Positions 28,746 to 36,979 are shown, counted from the stretch's first letter. The stretch: DNA of 64,000 bases from Polynucleobacter sp. TSB-Sco08W16 (GCF_018687455.1 NZ_CP061291.1:1822001-1886000); one strand, 5' to 3'. Program-made: numbers and translations. The notes: generated from the letters alone by a model not told the origin.

Positions 28746-29498
28746 ATGCCTTTTTTACGCCGATCATTGAAGCTACTCAAGCTAGCGCCTTATTTGCTCT
28801 GCCTTAGTAGCTGGGCGTTTGCAGCACCCTTTGAGATTAAAGTTCATGATGAACTGATTGCCGATTACCAGCATTCAGCTTTTGAAGTAGAAACCAACTT
28901 ATTTCAAGCGCCTGCATCTCAAGGCCTTAAGACCAATGTATTTCAAACAAGACTTGAATACGGCTATGGCATTACCGAAAAAAGTGAGCTTGGCGCTAAC
29001 GTCTACCTTAGTAATTACAACGGAGTGAGTTACGTTAATGGTGGAAAAATTAGCCACATGTATATACCCACTCATGATGAAGAAGGTCTTTGGCATTACG
29101 GCGTTAAGAATGAAATCAACTACATTAAAGACGTCGGTGGGAATGAAACCACTTTTTATGAACTAACGCCTATCCTTGCTCTACAACTACAAGCCTGGCG
29201 CTTTACCATTAACCCCAGTGTTGATGTGACGTTAAATCAAAACACTTCAGCCACATTTTCACCATCAGCCAAAGTAGCTTATGGGATAACGAACACCGTT
29301 GATGTTGGGATGGAATACTACGGTGATAACTTACCCAATAAAAGTTTGTACAACATTAATCAACAACCTCATACAGCCTACATAGTGATGGACGCCAAAT
29401 ATGAAAAATCATCATTCAATATTGGTGTTGGCAAAGGTATTACGTCTAATAGCGATAATTGGGTGATCAAGCTTATAGCCTCACTGAGTTTTAATTAG
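28746..29498 (+). CDS. Exported protein, probable outer-membrane beta-barrel, unknown family
   Basis: A 250-residue protein with a signal peptide (cleavage after SWAFA, about residue 27) and repeated amphipathic strands of the form ELGANVYLSNY, VDVGMEYYGD and NIGVGKGIT. It ends in LIASLSFN. The pattern is that of transporter-like or porin-like outer-membrane barrels, but no family is recognised. It is divergent from the MFS gene across a 53-base gap, so the two may share regulation. Confidence 0.7.
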   Translation: MPFLRRSLKLLKLAPYLLCLSSWAFAAPFEIKVHDELIADYQHSAFEVETNLFQAPASQGLKTNVFQTRLEYGYGITEKSELGANVYLSNYNGVSYVNGGKISHMYIPTHDEEGLWHYGVKNEINYIKDVGGNETTFYELTPILALQLQAWRFTINPSVDVTLNQNTSATFSPSAKVAYGITNTVDVGMEYYGDNLPNKSLYNINQQPHTAYIVMDAKYEKSSFNIGVGKGITSNSDNWVIKLIASLSFN

Positions 29499-29554
29499 CT
29501 ATTTTGTTTGCGGCGTCCAATAGAGGCGAATTAAAAGTGATCTTGGGCTGACAG

Positions 29555-30238
29555 CTAATCAGAGAATTTTTCCAACGCATGCCACCCAAAACTTAATAGA
29601 GGGAGCATGTCCTTGGCAAAGTTAGTGACTTCCTTAATTAAGTCTTTTGAGCAAATCATCGATCGGGGCAACTGCTTCCTGATAATCCACCCTTTAAGCT
29701 TCATGGCGTCCTCTACCTCTTTCGGAACATCATCAAAACCCCTGGGAATACGGGCCAAGGAGTATGAATAATCAAGCTCATAGCCCTTTCTTTTTAGAGA
29801 CTTCTCAAGTGATAGCCAAGCTTTAGGGTTATCTAAAATTCCCTGCCTCAGTTTTTTTAGAACAGGGGGCTCAGGCTGCATATAGCCCGCAGCACATCTG
29901 CTTCCGAGCGGATCCAGGCGGAAATACAAAACACCTGATGAATGTTTATCCCCCGTTCTAGTAAACAAGCCGCTGGCATGCATGTTGTATGGGTGCTTAG
30001 CTTTTGAGAATCGCGCATCTCGATTAATTCTAAAGAGAGATCTTTTAGGGTCGCCCCATAGTGGCACGTCTTTTTTGGCAAGACTATCAGACAGGGTCTC
30101 TGTAAAACACTTCATAGGCTCGCGCACAAACTGTTCGTATTCAGATCGATGTTCTGCAAACCAAACTCTGTTTTGGTTATTAGTGAGCTCTTCTAGAAAT
30201 TGGAAAGCTTTTGGATTAAAGCTTGTAAACGCGTTCAT
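29555..30238 (-). CDS. DUF2461 (TIGR02453) family protein
   Basis: A 227-residue soluble protein with the DUF2461 hallmarks FLEELTNNQNRVWFAEHR (about residues 14-31), FRINRDARFSKAKHPYN and GLFTRTGDKHSSGVLYF. The function of the family is unknown. It is separated by 12 bases from the upstream SMR-efflux gene, so the two may be co-transcribed. Confidence 0.88.
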   Translation of the reverse strand: MNAFTSFNPKAFQFLEELTNNQNRVWFAEHRSEYEQFVREPMKCFTETLSDSLAKKDVPLWGDPKRSLFRINRDARFSKAKHPYNMHASGLFTRTGDKHSSGVLYFRLDPLGSRCAAGYMQPEPPVLKKLRQGILDNPKAWLSLEKSLKRKGYELDYSYSLARIPRGFDDVPKEVEDAMKLKGWIIRKQLPRSMICSKDLIKEVTNFAKDMLPLLSFGWHALEKFSD

Positions 30239-30250
30239 CAGATACCAGCC

Positions 30251-30580
30251 TTAATGTGAAACCGTATTAGAGAATAGATTGATTACTAAAACTCCACTAA
30301 TAATGAGCCCGATGCCTGCTAAGGCTCCCATATCTAATTTTTGGCCAAGCCAAATCCAACCAACAATACCTACAAGTGCAACACCAGCACCAGACCAGAT
30401 CGCATAAGCAACTGAAATGGGCAGTTGATTGAGCACTTTTGATAAAAAATAGAATGCGCCTGCATAACCCAAGACAACCAATAGAGATGGCATGAGTCTT
30501 GTAAAGCCTTCACTGAACTTCAAAGCAGTAGTAGCCATTACTTCTGCGGCAATCGCTATTGCGAGATATAACCAAACCAT
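30251..30580 (-). CDS. Small multidrug resistance (SMR) efflux protein, EmrE-like
   Basis: A 109-residue inner-membrane protein with four helices. The essential Glu sits in helix 1 (AIAAEVMATTALK, E13). The segments KVLNQLPISVAYAIWSGAGV (helix 3, conserved GMV-like packing) and IISGVLVINLFS complete the family pattern. SMR proteins work as antiparallel dimers exporting cationic compounds or guanidinium in exchange for protons. The subtype (EmrE versus Gdx) is not certain. Confidence 0.88.
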   Translation of the reverse strand: MVWLYLAIAIAAEVMATTALKFSEGFTRLMPSLLVVLGYAGAFYFLSKVLNQLPISVAYAIWSGAGVALVGIVGWIWLGQKLDMGALAGIGLIISGVLVINLFSNTVSH

Positions 30581-30612
30581 GGAATGCTCCCGATGAATGT
30601 TTTACCTTACTT

Positions 30613-30652
30613 TATAAATGAAAAAACACCCGAAGGCGATTCTGGCGATTCT
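30613..30652 (-). repeat. tRNA-Phe-type repeat, truncated copy (hairpin part)
   Basis: The sequence reads AAATGAAAAAACACCCGAAG and continues into a spacer ending TTCTTA. It matches the hairpin and spacer of the repeat found beside tRNA-Phe with several changes in one stem arm. The tRNA-like part is no longer clear. It lies 49 bases after the stop codon of the SbtA-like gene (minus strand). Confidence 0.6.
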
Positions 30653-30700
30653 TATTGTTACTTGGAGTAATGAAGCAATATCTCAGGAAGCGCCACCCAT

Positions 30701-31657
30701 CTAATAGGTGAGCCCAGCAACATACGCATAGAGCGGAATTCCTAAAATGATATTGAAGGGAAACGTAATTCCCAATGACATTCCCATATATAAGGCAGGA
30801 TTTACTTCGGGAAGTGCATGTCTTAATACCGCCGGCACAGCAATATAAGAAGCGCTGGCTGCTAGCACCATCAATAAAACAGTATCTCCCAGCGGCAAGC
30901 CGAGTAATTTACACAATGCCAATGCGATAGATGCGTGAACTAAGGGCGCGCCGATGGCATACAACAAGGTGATTGGCGGCTTACCCCTTAATCCCTCAAA
31001 GTTTTTGGCAGCCATCAAGCCCATATCGAGTAAGAAGAAAGCAAGCATTCCTTTAAATAAATCAATTGAAAATGGCGCCATAATTTTTTGCCCACTGTCG
31101 CCACTCACCAAACCTACGATCATCGAACCTAACAACAAAAGCTGTGCGCCATCAGTAAATGATTCGTGGAGAATCTTTGACATGCCTGTGGCTTGCTTTG
31201 TATTTGTTGCTGACGCCCTTGCTTTATTTGCTAGCAAAATAGCAAGGATGATTGCAGGCGACTCCATGAGCGCCATTGCAGCTGCCATATGTCCACCAAA
31301 TGCAATGCCATATTGATCAAGCGCTTGGGTCGCAGTAATAAAAGTCACCGCGCTAACTGAGCCATAGGTAGCAGCAATCGCAGCGGCATCATAGCTATTG
31401 AGCTTACTTCTAAGAACTACATAACCCATTAACGGAATAATGATTGCCAGAAATACTGCCAGTCCGAGGGATAAGCCAATCTCTAGAGTAAAGCCTGATT
31501 TATGAAGCGCAAAGCCTCCCTTCAAGCCCAATGCCATTAAAAGATATAAAGATAAAAATCTTGCAATCGGCTGAGGAATTTCTAAATTAGATTTCACGGC
31601 ACCAGCAAAAGCGCCAAAGACAAAAAAGAGAATTGCTGGATCTAAGAAATTGTTCAT
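30701..31657 (-). CDS. SbtA-like sodium-dependent bicarbonate transporter
   Basis: A 318-residue membrane protein with about ten helices and the SbtA/DUF897 pattern: FLSLYLLMALGLKGGFALH (about residues 34-52), AATYGSVSAVTFITATQAL, and ASASYIAVPAVLRHALPEVNP (start ASASYIAVPAVLR). Cyanobacterial SbtA takes up bicarbonate with sodium. The role in heterotrophs is not settled. No SbtB (PII-like) gene is adjacent. It could support anaplerotic CO2 supply together with the carbonic anhydrase at 12.1 kb. Confidence 0.85.
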   Translation of the reverse strand: MNNFLDPAILFFVFGAFAGAVKSNLEIPQPIARFLSLYLLMALGLKGGFALHKSGFTLEIGLSLGLAVFLAIIIPLMGYVVLRSKLNSYDAAAIAATYGSVSAVTFITATQALDQYGIAFGGHMAAAMALMESPAIILAILLANKARASATNTKQATGMSKILHESFTDGAQLLLLGSMIVGLVSGDSGQKIMAPFSIDLFKGMLAFFLLDMGLMAAKNFEGLRGKPPITLLYAIGAPLVHASIALALCKLLGLPLGDTVLLMVLAASASYIAVPAVLRHALPEVNPALYMGMSLGITFPFNIILGIPLYAYVAGLTY

Positions 31658-31744
31658 ATCAACATATTAGATAACTTTGGTAATTCTTGCATTAGCACCA
31701 GAGACTCTGAAGACTATATGGGTTAAGGTCTGTGTATCTAATGG

Positions 31745-32311
31745 TTATTTACAAGCTAACGTTTCAGGGGGCTTATATTGGCTGGCTCTTTGTGCCATAG
31801 ACTCAAATCGTCCTCGAATGTTATTTTTTATAAAGTATTCAACGATTGCCGTGGGCACAATTGAGTTGGGCTCCAGTAGAGAATCGTACTTAAAGACTAT
31901 TTTGTCTTTTTCTTCCGTCAATTTCCAGGTGCCCTTATACGATTTAGTATCGCCACTAATTTGCTCAAAAGTGAGAGATTTATTTGGTAGCTCTGTATAT
32001 TCCACCGTTGATTTCATCTCAATAGAGAAAAAGAGAATTTGCTCTTCAATCACTCTATACACGCGCACCTTGTTGCCTGCTCTTGAAATAACTTTTGCCT
32101 CAACTATTCCTGGAATATTTTTTGAACCCTCATAGTCCGTAATAAATGCATAGGCACTGCAAATACTCGTCGGCAAAGAATAGCTTGCCTGAATATGAAA
32201 TCGACCATCAATAGGAGTCACGTTCACCTGAACATCAATGGGAATAGAATTCTCTTGGGCAAAGCCGTGAGAGATAAAGAACGTTAAAGCAAGCGCGAGT
32301 AACAGTTTCAT
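31745..32311 (-). CDS. Exported SRPBCC (START-like) domain protein
   Basis: A 188-residue protein with a signal peptide (cleavage near residue 18, HGFAQ) and a body resembling the polyketide cyclase/SRPBCC fold, with SAYAFITDYEGSKNIPGIVEA (start SAYAFITDYEG) and YKGTWKLTEEKDKIVFKYDS. It may bind a hydrophobic ligand in the periplasm. No partner is adjacent, and function is unknown. Confidence 0.75.
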   Translation of the reverse strand: MKLLLALALTFFISHGFAQENSIPIDVQVNVTPIDGRFHIQASYSLPTSICSAYAFITDYEGSKNIPGIVEAKVISRAGNKVRVYRVIEEQILFFSIEMKSTVEYTELPNKSLTFEQISGDTKSYKGTWKLTEEKDKIVFKYDSLLEPNSIVPTAIVEYFIKNNIRGRFESMAQRASQYKPPETLACK

Positions 32312-32413
32312 TTACGGGTTTCAGGGTCTTATGGATATTCTCATTTAAGACATTATTTTTTGATAAGGATGTCAGAAAATGGCGTCTATTCCTATTGCAA
32401 TACTGCCTTGATA

Positions 32414-32618
32414 TTACTTCTGGATGATGGCAAATAGCACTACAAAATCAGCAACCAAATTCGCTGCAGAATGAATGCCATCAGCAATCAAGCCCCAAGA
32501 ACCAGAAAAACACTCGCAGACACTTGGGAAATGGTTAGACAGAATTAATAACGACGCTAACCAATGTGCCCTTCTTAGGAGGTGTTTTTGATTCGTGATC
32601 TTCTGCGGCTTTATCCAT
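32414..32618 (-). pseudogene. Remnant of a cation diffusion facilitator (CDF) transporter, frameshifted and truncated
   Basis: Three frames together reconstruct the N-terminus of a CDF metal exporter. From ATG 32618 one frame reads MDKAAEDHESKTPPKKGTLV then SVVINSV and a stop. A second frame continues LTISQVSASVF. A third continues GSWGLIADGIHSAANLVADF, the conserved helix with the metal-site HxxxD-type residues. The remnant ends at a TAA soon after the second helix; the rest of the gene is missing. At least two frame changes and a large 3' deletion show decay. Confidence 0.7.
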
Positions 32619-32699
32619 AGCCTGATACTAGCAAATAAGAGTGAAGTTTTAATGTTGTTTTGAACGAATTTCATTCATGGGCCCAGTACCTAGGCAATA

Positions 32700-32765
32700 C
32701 AAACTAGCTACAAGCCGTTTTGGGGCCATGGCGCCTAATCGGCCAGTACCGAGATGTTTTATCCT
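32700..32765 (-). repeat. tRNA-Phe-type repeat, strongly decayed copy
   Basis: The order of elements is preserved: a decayed hairpin region (AACTAGCTACAAGCCGTTTT), then GGGGCCATGGCGCCTAATCG (tRNA 3'-end-like), then CCAGTACCGAGATGTTTTAT (tail-like). Identity to the intact copy is low, so the call rests on element order and the tail. It lies just upstream of the plus-strand amidohydrolase-like gene. Confidence 0.45.
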
Positions 32766-32817
32766 TGAAACATTGGTAAAAGTACTCATCGCCTCAATCT
32801 ACTAACCGAGAACAATT

Positions 32818-33840
32818 ATGGATCGCAGACCTTTTATAAAGCTTGGATTATTTAGCCTATTGAGCATTAATACCAAGGTAGCTTTAGCAGGTGAGTACCA
32901 ATTCAATTTTACCCAGTCTAAGCAAGCTTACTTAAATCGCATCCAATCCATTAAAAAGTCAGGAGCCCTACCAATCATAGATATTGAGAGCTCTTACAAC
33001 CCCGTGAATTTTGATGCAGAAGATTTTGTGCGCACCATGGACCGAATGGGGATCGCACAATCTTGTCTCTCCCTGGATTCACCTAGAGGCGGACCAATAT
33101 GGAGTAATGAAAGTAATCAGCTTGTAATGAAGTTCCCTGCGCACTTTATTCCCGCCGGTAATGGCGGGGTTTATCCAGCATGGACATCCAACCCCGAAAA
33201 ATTTCTTGATGAGAATGAGCGCAACGTCATTCAGCAGAAAATTCCATTGATGGGTGAATATGAATTTAGACATTACCCATCCCCACGGCAAATTGGGGGA
33301 AGTACAAATCGTGATGTGGATATACCAATTGATAGCCCTCTTGGACATAGGCTGTTTGCTTTTTCTGAAGAAACAGGTATTCCATTTCAGCTTCACTACG
33401 AAATAGAAGATGGGCTATTGGGATCCCTTGAAAAAATGCTAATTCAATATCCAAGTGCTAAGGTGATTTGGTGTCACTTCGCACAGATTAGATATTCGGC
33501 TCGATCTACGATCTATTCACCGGAATATGTTGGCGCCCTTCTTGATAAACATAGAAATCTGTATATGGATACCGCTTTTGGTGGGCCCAAATCCATCTAT
33601 CCGATAAGTGGAGAGCCACATGCTCGCTATTGGGCTAATCAAGTCGCTTGGAATAAGCTGATCATCTCAAGACCCTACCGGTTCTTGGCCGCCTTAGATT
33701 TAGCTGGTGACAGAATGGGAATGTTTGAGGCCTACACTCAACGACTAAGAGAAATGTTAAATAGCCTTCCCGAACGAGTTGCCGAAATTATTGCGTATAA
33801 AGCCGCCTGGAAATTACTGTTTAATGAGAATATTACTTAA
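32818..33840 (+). CDS. Exported amidohydrolase-superfamily-like protein
   Basis: A 340-residue protein with an N-terminal twin-basic RRPFIKLGLFSLLS signal of possible Tat type (cleavage near LAG, residue 25). The body resembles amidohydrolase-2/TatD-like TIM barrels: IIDIESSYNP near residue 53, LMGEYEFRHY, FQLHYEIEDG and VIWCHFAQ (metal His), and a late AALDLAGD. The usual N-terminal HxH metal pair is replaced by DIESSY, so activity is doubtful. A related exported protein is encoded at 42116-43084. Confidence 0.65.
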   Translation: MDRRPFIKLGLFSLLSINTKVALAGEYQFNFTQSKQAYLNRIQSIKKSGALPIIDIESSYNPVNFDAEDFVRTMDRMGIAQSCLSLDSPRGGPIWSNESNQLVMKFPAHFIPAGNGGVYPAWTSNPEKFLDENERNVIQQKIPLMGEYEFRHYPSPRQIGGSTNRDVDIPIDSPLGHRLFAFSEETGIPFQLHYEIEDGLLGSLEKMLIQYPSAKVIWCHFAQIRYSARSTIYSPEYVGALLDKHRNLYMDTAFGGPKSIYPISGEPHARYWANQVAWNKLIISRPYRFLAALDLAGDRMGMFEAYTQRLREMLNSLPERVAEIIAYKAAWKLLFNENIT

Positions 33841-33858
33841 CCTAGAGGCTCAAGGCTA

Positions 33859-33930
33859 CCAATGAAAAAACTAAACGAAGTAGGATCTTAATGATCCGGC
33901 GATCAAACAAGCGCTGAGGTGTCTGACTCT
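33859..33930 (-). repeat. tRNA-Phe-type repeat, decayed copy
   Basis: The hairpin is degenerate (GAAAAAACTAAACGAAGTAGG). The tRNA-like part is reduced to CCGGCGATCAAACAAG, but the tail GCGCTGAGGTGTCTGACTCT is well kept. It lies between the convergent amidohydrolase-like (plus) and SGNH hydrolase (minus) genes and touches the latter's stop codon. Confidence 0.6.
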
Positions 33931-34519
33931 ATTTGATGTTTTTCTCTTTCATTACTTGTTTAATTGTTGGAAGCATATATTGGGCCCATTTTTGACAACC
34001 CACAACTGTCATATGGCCCCCGCCTCCGCCTGGCATATCAAATAATCTGTGGTCACTATCAGTTGGAATATTTTTATTCCAGTGACCGTAGTAGTAAGCT
34101 CCATATTTCGTTGCTAATTCTTGGGCCTCTTCATCGCTTTGAATCACGGACGTGGATACATAGATTGTGGGTATATTCAATTTTTTAAGGTATGCCAAGA
34201 TTTCCTCTGAGGGCCCAAGGCTAAATCTTGGATTCTTTTCATTTGGCCCTGGCTCGAAAATAACCATCTTAGTATTGGGATAGACTACTAACCCCTGCTC
34301 TAACCTTGTCATCATAAAAGCAGGCCTATCTCCATCTACGCCAGCGTTAATGACATTGGCATTAATCTTATCTTGAGCCAATAACTCATTCAGTCTTGTT
34401 GTATAGGCTTGTCCAGAATTTTTACAATTTGTATTACTTGTGCCAAGGGCAAATATCTCAAACCCTAATGAGCTCATTGAGAGCGAACTCAGAACCATTG
34501 AAATGATTATTTTTTTCAT
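33929..34519 (-). CDS. Exported SGNH/GDSL-like hydrolase
   Basis: A 196-residue protein with a signal peptide (to about residue 19) and the SGNH block order: block I ALGTSNTNC (Ser in GTS instead of GDS), block II-like NAGVDGD (Gly), block III PGPNEKN (Asn) and a C-terminal His in GGGGGHMTVVG. The family hydrolyses esters or thioesters. The mature protein is probably periplasmic. It occupies one unit of the repeat array, with a decayed repeat abutting its stop codon. Confidence 0.75.
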   Translation of the reverse strand: MKKIIISMVLSSLSMSSLGFEIFALGTSNTNCKNSGQAYTTRLNELLAQDKINANVINAGVDGDRPAFMMTRLEQGLVVYPNTKMVIFEPGPNEKNPRFSLGPSEEILAYLKKLNIPTIYVSTSVIQSDEEAQELATKYGAYYYGHWNKNIPTDSDHRLFDMPGGGGGHMTVVGCQKWAQYMLPTIKQVMKEKNIK

Positions 34520-34542
34520 AATAAAATAATAAAAAGCCTAAA

Positions 34543-34622
34543 TAAAAACCACTCGAGATTAGTTTTGCTGTTTCTTAGTGGCCCGAGCGGAATCGATCAG
34601 AGCCAAAAAAATGTTTGATTCT
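34543..34622 (-). repeat. tRNA-Phe-type repeat, moderately decayed copy
   Basis: The hairpin region reads AAAAACCACTCGAGATTAG then TTTT. The stem can still form on the minus strand with a G-U pair. After GCTGTTTC follows TTAGTGGCCCGAGCGGAATC and GATCAGAGCC, which matches the tRNA-Phe 3' end with few changes, then a tail ATGTTTGATTCT. It lies after the lipoprotein gene at 34672 (minus). Confidence 0.75.
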
Positions 34623-34671
34623 CATGCTTAACGCTCTACCTATAGCCCAATAAATCATCTTGTGTTCTCTT

Positions 34672-34947
34672 TTATCCTTCCACAAAACGCTTGGTGCATA
34701 TTCCAGCTCCGCTATGACCACTTTGTTTTTTAGAATCAACTTGCATTTGATAAAGAGCCTCAAAACAATCCCTTCTGTTAACGAACTTTAGGGTATCGGC
34801 ATGCGTTTGCTTGCCTTTATAAAAGTAGAAGAAATCTAGAGTCCAAAACTTATCGCCCTGAATACCTGCATTGTCTTGCTCAGCAGGCAGTTGATTAATG
34901 CAAGAACACAGAAGGGTCGTGAGACAAAAAATAAATGGCTTATACAC
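34672..34947 (-). CDS. Small predicted lipoprotein
   Basis: A 91-residue protein with a signal sequence and lipobox (LLCSC, Cys16) followed by a short, Cys-containing mature domain (NRRDCFEALYQMQVDSKKQS). This pattern of a single domain with two late Cys recurs in small betaproteobacterial lipoproteins, but no family is recognised. It lies between two repeat copies and appears to be a one-gene unit or to share one with DUF486. Confidence 0.6.
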   Translation of the reverse strand: MYKPFIFCLTTLLCSCINQLPAEQDNAGIQGDKFWTLDFFYFYKGKQTHADTLKFVNRRDCFEALYQMQVDSKKQSGHSGAGICTKRFVEG

Positions 34948-35055
34948 TTTGATGGAGTACTGCCTACCGAGTTAAAGAAGACAACATTAGTGTATCCAAA
35001 TCACAAAACTGACAGAATCAAATTCCGTAGGCCCAAAAGTGGACTATTTCGATGC

Positions 35056-35415
35056 TTAACCTCTAAACATAAAGTAGACCGCGCCCAACAGGCATAAGCC
35101 AGCCCAAATATAGTCCGTCTTAAATGGTTCGCCCATATAGAAAACAGCAAATGGTACAAAAACGGCTAGAGTAATAACCTCTTGGGTAATCTTAAGCTGT
35201 CCAAGTGAAAAATATTCAAAACCAATTCGATTTGCCGGCACTTGAAAAGCATATTCGAGCAAAGCAATTGCCCAGCTTGCGAATACCGCAATCCACCAAG
35301 GCTTTGAAGATAAATTCTTTAGATGGGCATACCAAGCAAATGTCATAAAGACATTGGAAAGCATCAAAAGGCCAATAAAAGAAAGCGGGCCAAAAAGTTT
35401 AGGCAAGTTGATCAT
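35056..35415 (-). CDS. DUF486 family membrane protein
   Basis: A 119-residue protein with four predicted membrane helices resembling a half-size DMT transporter. The segments LMLSNVFMTFAWYAHLK (about residues 16-32), ALLEYAFQVPANRIG and LKITQEVITLAVFVPFAVFY are diagnostic of DUF486. The function is unknown. The region just after its stop contains a faint trace of the repeat tail (GATGCTTAACCTCT). Confidence 0.85.
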   Translation of the reverse strand: MINLPKLFGPLSFIGLLMLSNVFMTFAWYAHLKNLSSKPWWIAVFASWAIALLEYAFQVPANRIGFEYFSLGQLKITQEVITLAVFVPFAVFYMGEPFKTDYIWAGLCLLGAVYFMFRG

Positions 35416-35441
35416 TCTTCAATGCTACCAACTTGCCTAAG

Positions 35442-35508
35442 CAAATGAAAACTACCTGAAGGTGGCTTCATTTGTTCTTGGTGGTTCAGGGCATAACTAA
35501 GCAGAGCC
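35442..35508 (-). repeat. tRNA-Phe-type repeat, decayed copy
   Basis: CAAATGAAAACTACCTGAAG then GTGGCTTCATTTGTTC gives the hairpin and spacer. TTGGTGGTTCAGGGCATAAC is the decayed tRNA 3' end. The tail is short. It lies ten bases after the tautomerase stop codon (minus). Confidence 0.7.
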
Positions 35509-35517
35509 CGAGAAAAT

Positions 35518-35907
35518 TTAATCCTTATCGGCATACTGCATTTCGCCATTACCAAATGACCAATTTTCTTTACTCACTTCAATCAAGTTTATAAAAATAT
35601 CTTGAGGTCTGACTTTGAGGTTTTTTACAAGGGCCTCGCAAATAGCTTTATACAGATTCTTTTTAAGATCTGTAGATCTACCGAAGCTAATGGTTGCCTG
35701 AATAAAAATGATTTCCTCTGAATATTCAATGCCCAAATAGCTTTTTGGAATATTGAATTCTGATGCGTCGTGTCTAGTGATGATCTGAAATTTATCATCT
35801 TCAGGAACGTTAATTTGCTCACGCATCACGTTATAGACAATATCTCCCACTTGCTGCGTAAAGCTCTCAGAGAGTTTTTTACTTAAATCAATTCGGACCA
35901 ATGGCAT
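35518..35907 (-). CDS. Tautomerase superfamily protein
   Basis: A 129-residue protein that starts MPLVRIDLSK, so Pro2 becomes the N-terminal catalytic base after Met removal, as in 4-oxalocrotonate tautomerase relatives. The ATG at 35907 is chosen because AAGGAG lies nine bases upstream and the Pro must be residue 2; the longer frame is spurious. The size suggests a fused-dimer type tautomerase/dehalogenase (MSAD/cis-CaaD-like). The substrate is unknown. Confidence 0.82.
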   Translation of the reverse strand: MPLVRIDLSKKLSESFTQQVGDIVYNVMREQINVPEDDKFQIITRHDASEFNIPKSYLGIEYSEEIIFIQATISFGRSTDLKKNLYKAICEALVKNLKVRPQDIFINLIEVSKENWSFGNGEMQYADKD

Positions 35908-35977
35908 CTCTATTCTCCTTAGATCCATCCATCTTAAACAGATCCCATGAATTGTGCCCAGTCTGAGTGAGTGCGCA

Positions 35978-36059
35978 ACAAAAAACTACCCGAAGGTAGT
36001 TTTAATGTTTATTGGTGGCCCGCGGCGAAATCGACCAGGACAGAGATTACCTGAATCTA
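35978..36059 (-). repeat. tRNA-Phe-type repeat with compensated hairpin
   Basis: The hairpin is AAACTACC/GGTAGTTT: both arms differ from the intact copy (CCACC/GGTGG) at paired positions, so pairing is kept. The tRNA part reads TTGGTGGCCCGCGGCGAAAT and CGACCAGG, followed by the tail ACAGAGATTACCTGAATCT. It lies 18 bases after the stop of the 36077-36442 gene. Confidence 0.85.
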
Positions 36060-36076
36060 GCTTTAATTATTGACCC

Positions 36077-36442
36077 TTATTGGCTCAACTTTGAAACTGA
36101 TATTGCCCTCTTGTCTATTACTAATAATCCTTCACTGGGGCAAATAAGAACATTTCGATATCTGGTCGGGGTGTATTCGTATGCACCACTACTAGACACT
36201 TTCCACCTCGTATCGTCATATAGTGTAAATGTATCCATTGGATTGCCATAAAAACTGGCCGGCTCTTTTATGGATGACCTATAGCAAGCAACCTCATTCG
36301 CTTTTGATTCACGAGCAATTCCCTGGGGGGTCTGGGAAAAGGCGGGATTAACTAAAACCACAATAATAAAAGTCGCAAATAGGCACTTGGAGCCCTGAGA
36401 AATTATGGGTTTACTGGAACGATTGGTTGGCCAAAAAAGCAT
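36077..36442 (-). CDS. Exported protein of unknown function
   Basis: A 121-residue protein with a signal-peptide-like N-terminus (hydrophobic core about residues 20-33, cleavage near AFSQ) after a polar head. The mature part contains two Cys (VACYRSS, VLICPSEG) that could form a disulphide. No family is recognised. It is one unit of the repeat array, ending beside a repeat copy. Confidence 0.55.
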   Translation of the reverse strand: MLFWPTNRSSKPIISQGSKCLFATFIIVVLVNPAFSQTPQGIARESKANEVACYRSSIKEPASFYGNPMDTFTLYDDTRWKVSSSGAYEYTPTRYRNVLICPSEGLLVIDKRAISVSKLSQ

Positions 36443-36556
36443 CCAAGAATGCTATCGGCTTAATTGAAAATGCTCTAGAACTATCGTTACTTAAATTTAA
36501 AATAATTATTTAGAATTTATATGTTTTTTAGAACGATAAGGATGATTTTTGTAAAC

Positions 36557-36907
36557 CTAAGTTCTGATCGCCTTGCTTAAGTAGTCAGATAGTTGTTGAT
36601 AATGCTTTTCAGCTTTGGCAGTAATGTGAACCGATTTTCTTCGGCCATCAGTCTTATCGCTAATAAGCTGGATAAAGCCTTTACCGACCAAGCTCTTGAG
36701 GCGGCCATGGAGAGTTGCTTGAGATCCGAATTTCTCCAAAAGGATGACATCGCCAACCAACAACTTTTCGCCATTCACCGAAGCAAGATAAATGTGATTG
36801 AGCAGTTGCTCTTCAATAAAATCTAGCCTCTTACTGGCACTCATGCGGTCCAGAGAATCTAAGGCATTTAAGAATCGGGCGTAGGCTGAAGGTTTAATAG
36901 CTTTCAT
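36557..36907 (-). CDS. Winged-helix (MarR-like) DNA-binding protein
   Basis: A 116-residue protein with a winged-helix pattern. It shows a recognition-type segment (FGSQATLHGRLKSLVGKGFIQLI, about residues 60-82, start FGSQATLHGRL) and a wing DKTDGRRKSVHITAKAEKHY. The N-terminus NALDSLDRMSASKRLDFIE may provide dimer contacts. It is probably a transcription factor. It is divergent from the membrane protein at 36980 across a 72-base gap, and could regulate that gene or itself. Confidence 0.75.
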   Translation of the reverse strand: MKAIKPSAYARFLNALDSLDRMSASKRLDFIEEQLLNHIYLASVNGEKLLVGDVILLEKFGSQATLHGRLKSLVGKGFIQLISDKTDGRRKSVHITAKAEKHYQQLSDYLSKAIRT

Positions 36908-36979
36908 ATCAAAATTTTACTCCTCCTTCGCAGGGTAAACACCAGTATTCTATATGCTTTTAAATTCCATAATTATTCA

